From positions 1-12,538 of the forward strand of contig JACQVU010000207.1 in NCBI GenBank assembly GCA_016209585.1: DNA of 12,538 nucleotides, read 5' to 3'. The DNA is from Planctomycetota bacterium (GTDB lineage Bacteria > Planctomycetota > UBA8742 > JACQVU01). This document shows positions 6,606 to 12,538 of the stretch, one piece after another. Numbering within the stretch: position 1 is the first letter of the stretch; every line of letters begins with the position of its first letter. Below the pieces are notes generated by a model. That model saw only the letters and a program-made list of their open reading frames with translations, was not told where the DNA came from and did not search any database. The translations under genes were made by a program, and so were the position numbers.

Positions 6606-8061
6606 ATTCCCGCGCGTCGACGCCGGCAAGCGCGAGCCGGCCGTTCGCCTCCGCGACCACCTGGAGATCCCCGCCGCGCTCGCGGGCGACGAACTGCGCC
6701 GCCAGGGGGCGCGCTGCATGGACTGCGGCGTTCCCTTCTGCCACCAGGGTTGTCCGCTGGGCAATCTCATTCCGGAGTGGAACGACCTCGCCTGGCGTGA
6801 CCGCTGGGACGAGGCGCTGATCGCGCTGCACGCCACCAACAACTTCCCGGAGTTCACCGGCCGTCTCTGCCCCGCCCCGTGCGAGGGAGCCTGCGTGCTG
6901 GGCATCAACGCCGACCCCGTCACCATCAAACAGATTGAAGTCGCCATCATCGACCGCGCGTTCGCCTCCGGCGCCGTGCGCCCGGAGCCTCCGCCACGGT
7001 TAACGGGGCGGCGGGTGGCCGTGGTCGGCTCCGGCCCGGCCGGGCTGGCGGCGGCCCAGCAACTGCGCCGCGCCGGCCATGAGGTGACGGTGTTCGAGCG
7101 CGCCGACCGCATCGGCGGGCTGCTGCGCTACGGCATCCCCGATTTCAAACTCGACAAACAGGTTCTCCAGCGGCGGCTGGACCTCATGGCGGAGGAAGGG
7201 GTGAAGTTCCGCCCCGGCGCCGAGGTGGGGGTGAACGTGCCGGTCGAGGAACTGCGCGCCGATTACAACGTGATCCTGCTCGCGGGCGGCGCGGCCCAGC
7301 CGCGCGACTTGGCGGTTCCGGGGCGCGACCTGGCGGGGGTGCGCTTCGCCATGCGGTTCCTCGCGCAGTACAACCGCCGCGTGGCGGGGGATCATGTGGC
7401 GCCGGAGGAGGAGATCGTCGCCGCGGGAAAGAACGTGGTCGTTCTGGGCGGCGGCGACACGGGGTCGGATTGCATCGGCACGGCGGCGCGCCAGGGCGCG
7501 CGGCGCGTCACCCAGATCGAACTGCTTCCCCGGCCGCCCGAGACCCGCGCCCAGGGCAATCCCTGGCCGCAGTGGCCCGCGGTCTTTCGCACCTCCACCT
7601 CCCACGACGAGGCCGCGGCCCTGGCCGCCTCGCGCCGCGAACCGGCGGCCACGCTGGCGCGGGAGTTCAGCGTGCTCACCAAGGCGATCGAGGGCGAGAA
7701 CGGCCGCGCTAAACGTCTTCGCGCCGTGCGCCTCGACTGGACCGGGAAAGACGCGGCCGGCCGCCCGGCGATGCGGGAGGTTCCCGGTTCGGAGTTCGTC
7801 GTCGACGCCGACCTCGTCCTGCTGGCCATGGGATTCCTCGGCCCCGAAAAAAGCCCGATGTTGGAGGCCCTGGGCGTGGCGCTGGACGAACGGGGCAACG
7901 TGAAGACCGACGCCCACATGCTGACCAGCGCCCCCGGCGTCTACGCGGCTGGCGACGCGCGGCGCGGGCAGTCGCTGGTCGTCTGGGCCATCGCCGAAGG
8001 CCGCCGCGCCGCCCATTTCATCGACAAGGGGCTTATGAAAGCGACCTTGCTGCCGCGGTAG
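6580..8061 (+). CDS. gltD: Glutamate synthase small (beta) subunit
   Basis: GltD takes electrons from NAD(P)H through FAD and Fe-S centres to the large subunit GltB, which converts glutamine plus 2-oxoglutarate into two glutamates. The 493-residue protein starts MGKPTGFLEFPR, the family's standard N-terminus, which fixes the start. Cys residues for the N-terminal 4Fe-4S clusters are at 46, 49, 54 and 58 (CMDCGVPFCHQGC) and at 97, 101 and 105 (CPAPCEGAC). VVGSGPAGL (148-156) binds FAD, VLGGGDTGSDC (288-298) is the NADPH-site glycine loop, and AAGDARRGQSLVVWA (456-470) is the C-terminal FAD motif. No gltB flanks it in this window. No purine-rich ribosome site is visible in the 30 bases before the ATG, which lie next to the broken toxin gene. 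The ORF itself looks fully intact. Confidence 0.96.
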   Translation: MGKPTGFLEFPRVDAGKREPAVRLRDHLEIPAALAGDELRRQGARCMDCGVPFCHQGCPLGNLIPEWNDLAWRDRWDEALIALHATNNFPEFTGRLCPAPCEGACVLGINADPVTIKQIEVAIIDRAFASGAVRPEPPPRLTGRRVAVVGSGPAGLAAAQQLRRAGHEVTVFERADRIGGLLRYGIPDFKLDKQVLQRRLDLMAEEGVKFRPGAEVGVNVPVEELRADYNVILLAGGAAQPRDLAVPGRDLAGVRFAMRFLAQYNRRVAGDHVAPEEEIVAAGKNVVVLGGGDTGSDCIGTAARQGARRVTQIELLPRPPETRAQGNPWPQWPAVFRTSTSHDEAAALAASRREPAATLAREFSVLTKAIEGENGRAKRLRAVRLDWTGKDAAGRPAMREVPGSEFVVDADLVLLAMGFLGPEKSPMLEALGVALDERGNVKTDAHMLTSAPGVYAAGDARRGQSLVVWAIAEGRRAAHFIDKGLMKATLLPR

Positions 8062-8107
8062 GGCGGAGCCGGCAGCCACCCCCTCGCCATTTCATTGCAG
8101 TTCACCC

Positions 8108-8167
8108 TTGACACCCCCTCCCGGTGGGGGCGAGCATGAGTGGTTCCCGATTCCCGTGGGTATCGGG
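8108..8167 (+). promoter_or_regulatory. Structured nusA leader with possible -35 box and two hairpins
   Basis: TTGACA at 8108-8113 is a perfect consensus -35 hexamer, but no good -10 lies 16-18 bp downstream. CCCCC (8114-8118) pairs with GGGGG (8126-8130). Then CCCGAT (8146-8151) pairs with ATCGGG (8162-8167), with inner CCC/GGG (8153-8155 and 8158-8160) adding to the symmetry. The first hairpin could also mark the end of the gltD transcript, though no T run follows. In several bacteria the nusA operon is controlled by attenuation in its leader, which makes these structures worth noting. Confidence 0.35.
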
Positions 8168-8204
8168 GGCGCAGGTTTCTCTTCCTGGAGTTGGGCCGCG
8201 TCGC

Positions 8205-9659
8205 ATGGATTCCGACCAGATTCTTCGCACCGTGGACATCATCCACCGGGAGAAGAAGATCGCCAAGGAACTGATCTTCTCGGCGCTGGAGAAGGCGCTG
8301 GAGCACGCGCTGCGCAAGCGGGTGGGCGAGAAGGCCGAGGTCCAGGTGCGCATCGACCGGGAGTCGGGCGACACCGACGCGCTGGTGGACGGCGAGCCGG
8401 TGGAGCCGGAGGAACTGGGGCGCATCCCGGCGCAGACGGCCAAGCAGGTGCTCATCCAGAAACTGCGGGAAGCCGAAGGCGACGTGGTTTTCGAGGAGTT
8501 CAACGGCCGCGAGGGCGAACTGGTGTCCGGGAGCGTTTCGCGGGTGGAGGGGGGAAGCCTGATCGTGGGGTTGACGGCCAGCGCGGAAGGGATTCTGCCT
8601 CGGAAGGAACAGATTCCCGGTGAACACTTTCGCATCGGCGACCGGGTGCGGGCGATCATCACGAAGGTGGAGAAGAAGGGGCAGAAGGTGAACATCATTC
8701 TGTCCCGGACCCACCCCGACATCGTGCGCCGGTTGTTCGAGATCGAGATCCCGGAGATCGGCGAGAAACTCATCGAGGTCAAGGCGCTGGTGCGGGAGCC
8801 GGGCGAGCGGACGAAACTGGCGGTGGCCAGTTACGACGCCAAGATCGACTGCGTGGGCGCCTGCGTCGGCGTCCGCGGGTCGCGCATCAAGGGCATCATC
8901 GACGAGTTCAACGGCGAGAAGATCGACATCATCCGGTGGAACGAGTCGCCGGAGGTCTACATCACCAACGCCCTGAAGCCGGCGCAGATCAGCCGGATCA
9001 CGCTGTTTGAGGATCAGCGCCGGGCGGTGGCGGTGGTGCCCGAGGAGCAGTTGTCGCTGGCCATCGGCCGCAAGGGGCAGAACGTGCGCCTGGCTGCGCG
9101 GCTGGTGGACTGGTCGATCGACATCCAGTCCGAGGCGCAGGAGCGGGCCCAGATGCTGCGGCAGAAGGCCGAGTTCCTGCAGTTGCCGGGCGTGACCGAG
9201 ACGATGGCCGAGAAACTGATCGCGCACGGGTACGAGTCGCTGGTGGAGATTTCCACCGCCGGGCTGGACATTCTCAAGCAGGTGGACGGCATCGGCGACA
9301 CGCGGGCGCAGGAGATCCTGGACTGGATCAGCCAGCACCCGGCCGAGTCGCTCAAGGAGGCGGTGGAGGCCACCTTCCAGGAACTCTGGGCGAAGTACGG
9401 CGTGGTCGCCGCGCCGGTCGATCCCTTGCAGGCGAAACTGGCCGCCGAGTTCGCGCGGGAGAAAGAGGTCCACCAGGCCGCGGCGCGCACCGCCGCCGAC
9501 CGCGCCGCGGATCGCGAGCGCATCTTCGGCCCGGCCGGCGCCGAGCCGCCTCCGCCCCCGCCCGGGCCGCCGGGCGGTCCGGCGGGGGTAACGAAGGAAG
9601 AGGAAGACGCCGTGCGGCGCAAACTGCTGGGCGAAACGGCGGACAAGGGCGCGTCTTGA
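8205..9659 (+). CDS. nusA: Transcription termination/antitermination factor NusA
   Basis: NusA binds RNA polymerase and nascent RNA and modulates pausing, termination and antitermination. The 484-residue protein has the expected order: an N-terminal polymerase-binding domain (1-100), S1 (about 104-168, GELVSGSVSRVEGGSLIVG), KH1 with GVRGSRI (222-228) followed by FNGEKIDIIRW, KH2 with AIGRKGQNVRLAARL (286-300), then a helix-hairpin-helix region (327-376, LPGVTETMAEKL and VDGIGDTRAQEIL). After that come a charged helix and a Pro/Gly-rich tail (447-461). I chose ATG 8205 because MDSDQILRTVDIIHREKKI is where family similarity starts. In-frame ATGs at 8124 and 8136 would add a non-conserved leader across a hairpin region. 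GGAG at 8187-8190 is 14 nt upstream, rather far. rimP, the usual upstream neighbour, is absent. infB follows after 24 bp. Confidence 0.95.
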   Translation: MDSDQILRTVDIIHREKKIAKELIFSALEKALEHALRKRVGEKAEVQVRIDRESGDTDALVDGEPVEPEELGRIPAQTAKQVLIQKLREAEGDVVFEEFNGREGELVSGSVSRVEGGSLIVGLTASAEGILPRKEQIPGEHFRIGDRVRAIITKVEKKGQKVNIILSRTHPDIVRRLFEIEIPEIGEKLIEVKALVREPGERTKLAVASYDAKIDCVGACVGVRGSRIKGIIDEFNGEKIDIIRWNESPEVYITNALKPAQISRITLFEDQRRAVAVVPEEQLSLAIGRKGQNVRLAARLVDWSIDIQSEAQERAQMLRQKAEFLQLPGVTETMAEKLIAHGYESLVEISTAGLDILKQVDGIGDTRAQEILDWISQHPAESLKEAVEATFQELWAKYGVVAAPVDPLQAKLAAEFAREKEVHQAAARTAADRAADRERIFGPAGAEPPPPPPGPPGGPAGVTKEEEDAVRRKLLGETADKGAS

Positions 9660-9673
9660 GCGGAAGATCAAGC

Positions 9674-9686
9674 GGAGGATTGATTG
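9674..9686 (+). promoter_or_regulatory. Ribosome site and TTG start of infB
   Basis: GGAGG at 9674-9678 lies 5 nt before TTG at 9684. The protein from this TTG begins MKTRLFQVARELKARCAELV, matching the conserved IF2 N-terminal helical motif, and no ATG in this frame lies nearby. TTG is therefore the most likely start codon. Confidence 0.75.
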
Positions 9687-11990
9687 AAAACGCGGCTGTT
9701 TCAGGTGGCGCGGGAGTTGAAGGCCCGCTGCGCGGAACTGGTGACCATCGCCCGCAACATGGGCGTTTCGGTGGTCGACCACCTCTCGTTCCTGTCCGAC
9801 ACCGACGTGCTCTCCCTCCGCACGATGTACCGTGTGGAGAAGGGGATGATCAAAGAGCGCCCGCCGGAGAAGCCGAAGGCGCGCGCGGGGGAAGGCGAGC
9901 GCGGCAAGAAGGCCGGAGAGGCCGCCACCGCGCGGCCCGCGGTGGCGACCGCGGCCCCGGGCGCGACGAAAGAGGGCGCCAAGGCCGCCGAGCGCAAGGG
10001 GTTGACCCCCACGCCCACGCCAGGGGCGGAGACGGAAGAAGACGAGCGCAAGAAAACCAAGACCTTCGGCAAGGGGTCGCGGCGCACCTTCGACGTGGTG
10101 GCCAGCCAGCCCGCCGGGCGCGGGCCGGTGCGGGGCGGCCAGCGGGCGCCGGTGAGGCGCGGCCCGCGCGAGACGCTCTCGGCCCGCGAGGCGCCTCCCA
10201 AGGAAGAGGGGCCGGAGGTTGACCCCAACAAGGTCTTTGAGGTGGCGCTGCCGATCACCGTCAAAGACCTGTCGGGCGTCTTCGGCGTCAAGGTGTCCGA
10301 GATCATCGCCCGCATGCTCCGCCACGGGCGCATGTTGCGGATCAACGATCCGCTCGACCAGGATTCAGTGGAGACGGTGGCGCTGGAGTTCGAGCGCAAC
10401 GTCACGTTCAAGCGGTCGGCCGACGTGGAGGAGACGCTGGCGAAGGAGTTCGGCGAGTTCAAGAGCGCGGCCGAGGCGCTGCAGCGTCGCGCCCCCATCG
10501 TCACGGTGCTGGGCCACGTGGACCACGGCAAGACCACCATTCTCGACAAGTTCCGCGGCACCGACAAGGCCGCCCACGAGGCCGGCGGCATCACCCAGCA
10601 CATGGAGGCGTTCCGCATCGAGGGCCCGCGCAGCAGCGTGGTGTTCGTCGACACGCCAGGGCATGAGGCCTTCTCGGCCATGCGTGCGCGCGGCTCCCAG
10701 GTGACCGACATCGTCATCCTGGTGGTCGCGGCCGACGACGGCGTGATGCCCCAGACCAAGGAGGCCATCTCCCACGCCAAGGCCGCGGGCGTGCCCATCG
10801 TGGTGGCCATCAACAAGATCGACAAACCCACCGCCAACGTCGACCGCACCAAGGCCCAACTCGCCAACGCCGGCCTGGCGCTGCAGGGCTGGGGCGGCGA
10901 GGTGGAGTGCATCCCCTGCTCGGCGGTCACCGGCGACGGCCTTCAGAACCTGGTCGACACGCTGATCGTCACGGCGGAGGTGCTCGACCTCAAGGCCGAC
11001 GCCGCCCGGCCGGCCTTCGGCACCGTTCTGGAAGGCCACGTGGACCCCGAACGCGGCGTCACCGCCAACGTGCTCGTGCAGGGCGGCACGCTGAAAAAAG
11101 GCGACGTCGTCCTGGCCGGCGCCTGCGCCGGCCGCGTGCGCCTCCTGCGCAACGACAAGGGCAAGGTCATCACCGAAGCCGGCCCCTCCACCCCGGTCGA
11201 GGTCTTCGGCTTCCCCGAAGCCCCCGCCGCCGGCGACCGGCTCTACGTGCTGCCGGAGTTCGAACGCGCGCTGGAACTGGCCAACCGCCGCCGCGAACGC
11301 CGGCGTATGGAGGCGCAGGCCACCAGCCACGTCTCGCTGGGCGATCTTTTCCTGAAGAAGAAGAAGGAACTCAACCTCGTGGTGAAGGCCGACGTGCAAG
11401 GCTCCGCCGAGGTGCTCAAGAAAGAGATCGGCGAGATCGAGGCCCGCGAGGTGAAGGTGAAGATCATTCACGGCGACGTCGGCGGCATCAACGACTCCGA
11501 CGTCACCCTCGCCGACGCCTCCGACGCCGTCATCATCGGCTTCAACGTCGTCGCCTCGGAGTCCGCGCAGCGCCTCGCCAAGGCCCGCAACGTCGAGGTC
11601 CGCGTCTATCAGGTCCTCTACCAGGCCATCGACGACCTGAAGGCCGCCCTCGAAGGCATGCTCGAACCCAAGGAAGAAGAGGTGGTCACCGGCGAGGCCA
11701 CCATCCTCCAGGTCTTCCACGCTTCCCGCGTCGGCAACATCGCCGGCTGCAAGGTCACCTCCGGCGCCGTGGAGCGCAACGCCAAGGTTCGCCTGGTGCG
11801 CGACAACATCATCGTCAGCAACGAGGTGGAACTGGCCTCCCTGCGCCGCCAGAAAGACGACGTGCGCGAGGTGCGCGAGGGCTTCGAGTGCGGCATGAAA
11901 CTCCGCGACTTCGACGACATCAAAACCGGCGACCGCCTGCAGTTCTACAAGATCACCAAGGTCAGGCAGCGGCTCGAACCGGCGAAGTGA
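9684..11990 (+). CDS. infB: Translation initiation factor IF-2
   Basis: IF2 is the GTPase that brings initiator tRNA to the 30S subunit and promotes subunit joining. The 768-residue protein opens with an IF2 N-terminal motif (1-50). A variable Ala/Lys/Pro/Arg-rich linker follows (55-180), then the second conserved N-domain (about 186-240, KVFEVALPITVKDLSGVFGVK). The GTPase domain has G1 GHVDHGKT (277-284), G2 GITQH (302-306), G3 DTPGH (323-327), G4 NKID (377-380) and G5 SA (413-414). Domain II begins near 440 and contains HVDPERGVTANVLVQGG. Domains III and IV follow, with VVKADVQGSAEVLK and the C-terminal tRNA-binding barrel (EGFECGMKLRDFDDIKTGDRL). After GITQH the sequence is MEAF where most IF2 have IGAY or similar. 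The gene is translated from TTG. rbfA follows after 19 bp. Codon choice drifts from G-ending in the upstream part to C-ending in the second half. Confidence 0.97.
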   Translation: MKTRLFQVARELKARCAELVTIARNMGVSVVDHLSFLSDTDVLSLRTMYRVEKGMIKERPPEKPKARAGEGERGKKAGEAATARPAVATAAPGATKEGAKAAERKGLTPTPTPGAETEEDERKKTKTFGKGSRRTFDVVASQPAGRGPVRGGQRAPVRRGPRETLSAREAPPKEEGPEVDPNKVFEVALPITVKDLSGVFGVKVSEIIARMLRHGRMLRINDPLDQDSVETVALEFERNVTFKRSADVEETLAKEFGEFKSAAEALQRRAPIVTVLGHVDHGKTTILDKFRGTDKAAHEAGGITQHMEAFRIEGPRSSVVFVDTPGHEAFSAMRARGSQVTDIVILVVAADDGVMPQTKEAISHAKAAGVPIVVAINKIDKPTANVDRTKAQLANAGLALQGWGGEVECIPCSAVTGDGLQNLVDTLIVTAEVLDLKADAARPAFGTVLEGHVDPERGVTANVLVQGGTLKKGDVVLAGACAGRVRLLRNDKGKVITEAGPSTPVEVFGFPEAPAAGDRLYVLPEFERALELANRRRERRRMEAQATSHVSLGDLFLKKKKELNLVVKADVQGSAEVLKKEIGEIEAREVKVKIIHGDVGGINDSDVTLADASDAVIIGFNVVASESAQRLAKARNVEVRVYQVLYQAIDDLKAALEGMLEPKEEEVVTGEATILQVFHASRVGNIAGCKVTSGAVERNAKVRLVRDNIIVSNEVELASLRRQKDDVREVREGFECGMKLRDFDDIKTGDRLQFYKITKVRQRLEPAK

Positions 11991-12009
11991 GACGCGCCCC
12001 GCGCCCCCC

Positions 12010-12408
12010 ATGCCGGCCTCGCGTCGCATTGAGCGCCTCCAGTCCCAGATCCATGAGGAACTGGCCTTGGTCCTTCAGCATGAGATGAAGGACCCCCGCG
12101 CCACCTTCGCCACCACCACCGTCACTCGCGTCAAACTCGCGAAAGACCTGCGCTGCGCCACCGTCTTCGTCTCCGTCATGGGCGCACAGGACGACAAGCG
12201 CCGCATGCTGGCCCTGTTGAAACACGCGCGCGGCTTCCTCCAGGCGCGCGTCGCCGAGGCTGTCTCGGCCCGCCGCACGCCGGTGCTGACCTTCAAGATC
12301 GACGAGAGCATCGAGAAATGCGCCCGCGTCTCCGCGCTCCTCAACCAGATTACTGAGGAACGCGGCCCCGCCGAGACGCCCCCCGCCGACGCCGGCGAGG
12401 AGGAGTAG
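12010..12408 (+). CDS. rbfA: 30S ribosome-binding factor A
   Basis: RbfA is a small KH-fold protein that binds the 30S subunit near the 5' part of 16S rRNA during late maturation and helps cold adaptation. The 132-residue protein has the family pattern: an N-terminal helix with RRIERLQSQIHEELALVLQ (5-23), DPR near 28-30, then VTRVKLAKDLRCATVFVSVMG (38-58) in the position of the KH core strand, and the diagnostic TFKIDESIEKCARVSALLNQI close to the end. An acidic Pro/Ala/Glu tail follows. Length is normal. The ATG at 12010 is 19 bp after infB, with a C-rich spacer and no evident Shine-Dalgarno sequence, so it may rely on re-initiation after infB. Gene order nusA-infB-rbfA is widely conserved, linking transcription, initiation and 30S assembly in one operon. 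Confidence 0.95.
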   Translation: MPASRRIERLQSQIHEELALVLQHEMKDPRATFATTTVTRVKLAKDLRCATVFVSVMGAQDDKRRMLALLKHARGFLQARVAEAVSARRTPVLTFKIDESIEKCARVSALLNQITEERGPAETPPADAGEEE

Positions 12409-12448
12409 CCCGTCGCCCGCGAGGGTGCTGGGGGGTGGGTGTGGGCGG

Positions 12449-12462
12449 AGTACCGCGGTACT
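12449..12462. repeat. 14-bp perfect palindrome after rbfA
   Basis: AGTACCGCGGTACT equals its own reverse complement. It begins 41 bp after the rbfA stop. A second inverted pair, GGAGTA (12447-12452) and TACTCC (12470-12475), overlaps it. No T run follows, so it is not a textbook terminator. A protein-binding site or an mRNA 3' structure is possible. Confidence 0.5.
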
Positions 12463-12516
12463 AGACTACTACTCCTGAAGATCGTCGCGGGCCGCGCGGA
12501 AGTTCGCGGGATAAAC

Positions 12517-12538
12517 CACGGAGACACGGAGACACGGA
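12517..12538. repeat. 8-bp tandem repeat running off the window
   Basis: The unit CACGGAGA occurs at 12517-12524 and 12525-12532, and six bases of a third copy (12533-12538) reach the edge. It lies in noncoding DNA after rbfA. Total copy number is not visible. Confidence 0.6.

Noticed and set aside
7941..10325. Minus-strand open frame of 794 codons across gltD, nusA and infB
   Set aside because: It overlaps three well-identified plus-strand genes and its translation is low-complexity His/Arg/Leu-rich sequence.
10365..12029. Minus-strand open frame of 554 codons opposite infB
   Set aside because: Codon-register antisense of infB, rich in Gly/Val/Asp/His, without motifs.

Overview
The window is GC-rich (roughly two-thirds G+C), densely coding bacterial chromosome. 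It holds two divergently oriented blocks plus a short accessory remnant. There is no rRNA, tRNA, CRISPR array or complete transposon. The core genes (purF, gltD, nusA, infB, rbfA) are bacterial, but I cannot fix the phylum by eye. High GC, an Fe-S PurF, a NusA ending in a helix-hairpin-helix region and a Pro-rich tail, and a rimP-less nusA-infB-rbfA cluster would suit a planctomycete-like or other environmental lineage. That placement is a guess, not a result.

Region 1 (minus strand, 4194 down to 1) is a two-gene unit. A 177-residue protein resembling L-2-amino-thiazoline-4-carboxylate hydrolases overlaps by ATGA with a very long gene in which hydantoinase/oxoprolinase subunits A and B form one uninterrupted polypeptide. 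That gene runs off the left edge of the window. Together they look like an ATP-dependent amide- or lactam-opening (or carboxylating) enzyme with a helper hydrolase; the substrate is unknown.

Region 2 (plus strand) begins with purF (4434-5849), the first committed step of purine synthesis, divergent from region 1. A 343-bp intergenic stretch with several hairpins follows. Next comes a damaged vapBC-type toxin-antitoxin locus: an intact AbrB-like antitoxin followed by a PIN toxin cut off after about 47 recognisable residues. The break lies only about 36 bp before the start of gltD (glutamate synthase small subunit), which has no visible ribosome binding site and no gltB beside it. The simplest reading is a deletion that joined the broken toxin gene to the front of gltD.

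Region 3 (plus strand, 8205-12408) is the conserved transcription/translation cluster nusA-infB-rbfA with short gaps (24 and 19 bp), presumably one operon. It is preceded by a leader with a TTGACA hexamer and two inverted repeats, and lacks the usual rimP in front. The window ends in noncoding DNA containing a 14-bp perfect palindrome and the start of an 8-bp tandem repeat.

Most of the window is ordinary housekeeping DNA. The points most worth a second look are the broken toxin-antitoxin locus at the gltD boundary, the HyuA-HyuB fusion with its coupled hydrolase-like gene, and an altered switch I motif in IF2. I found no clear evidence of a wholly new system.
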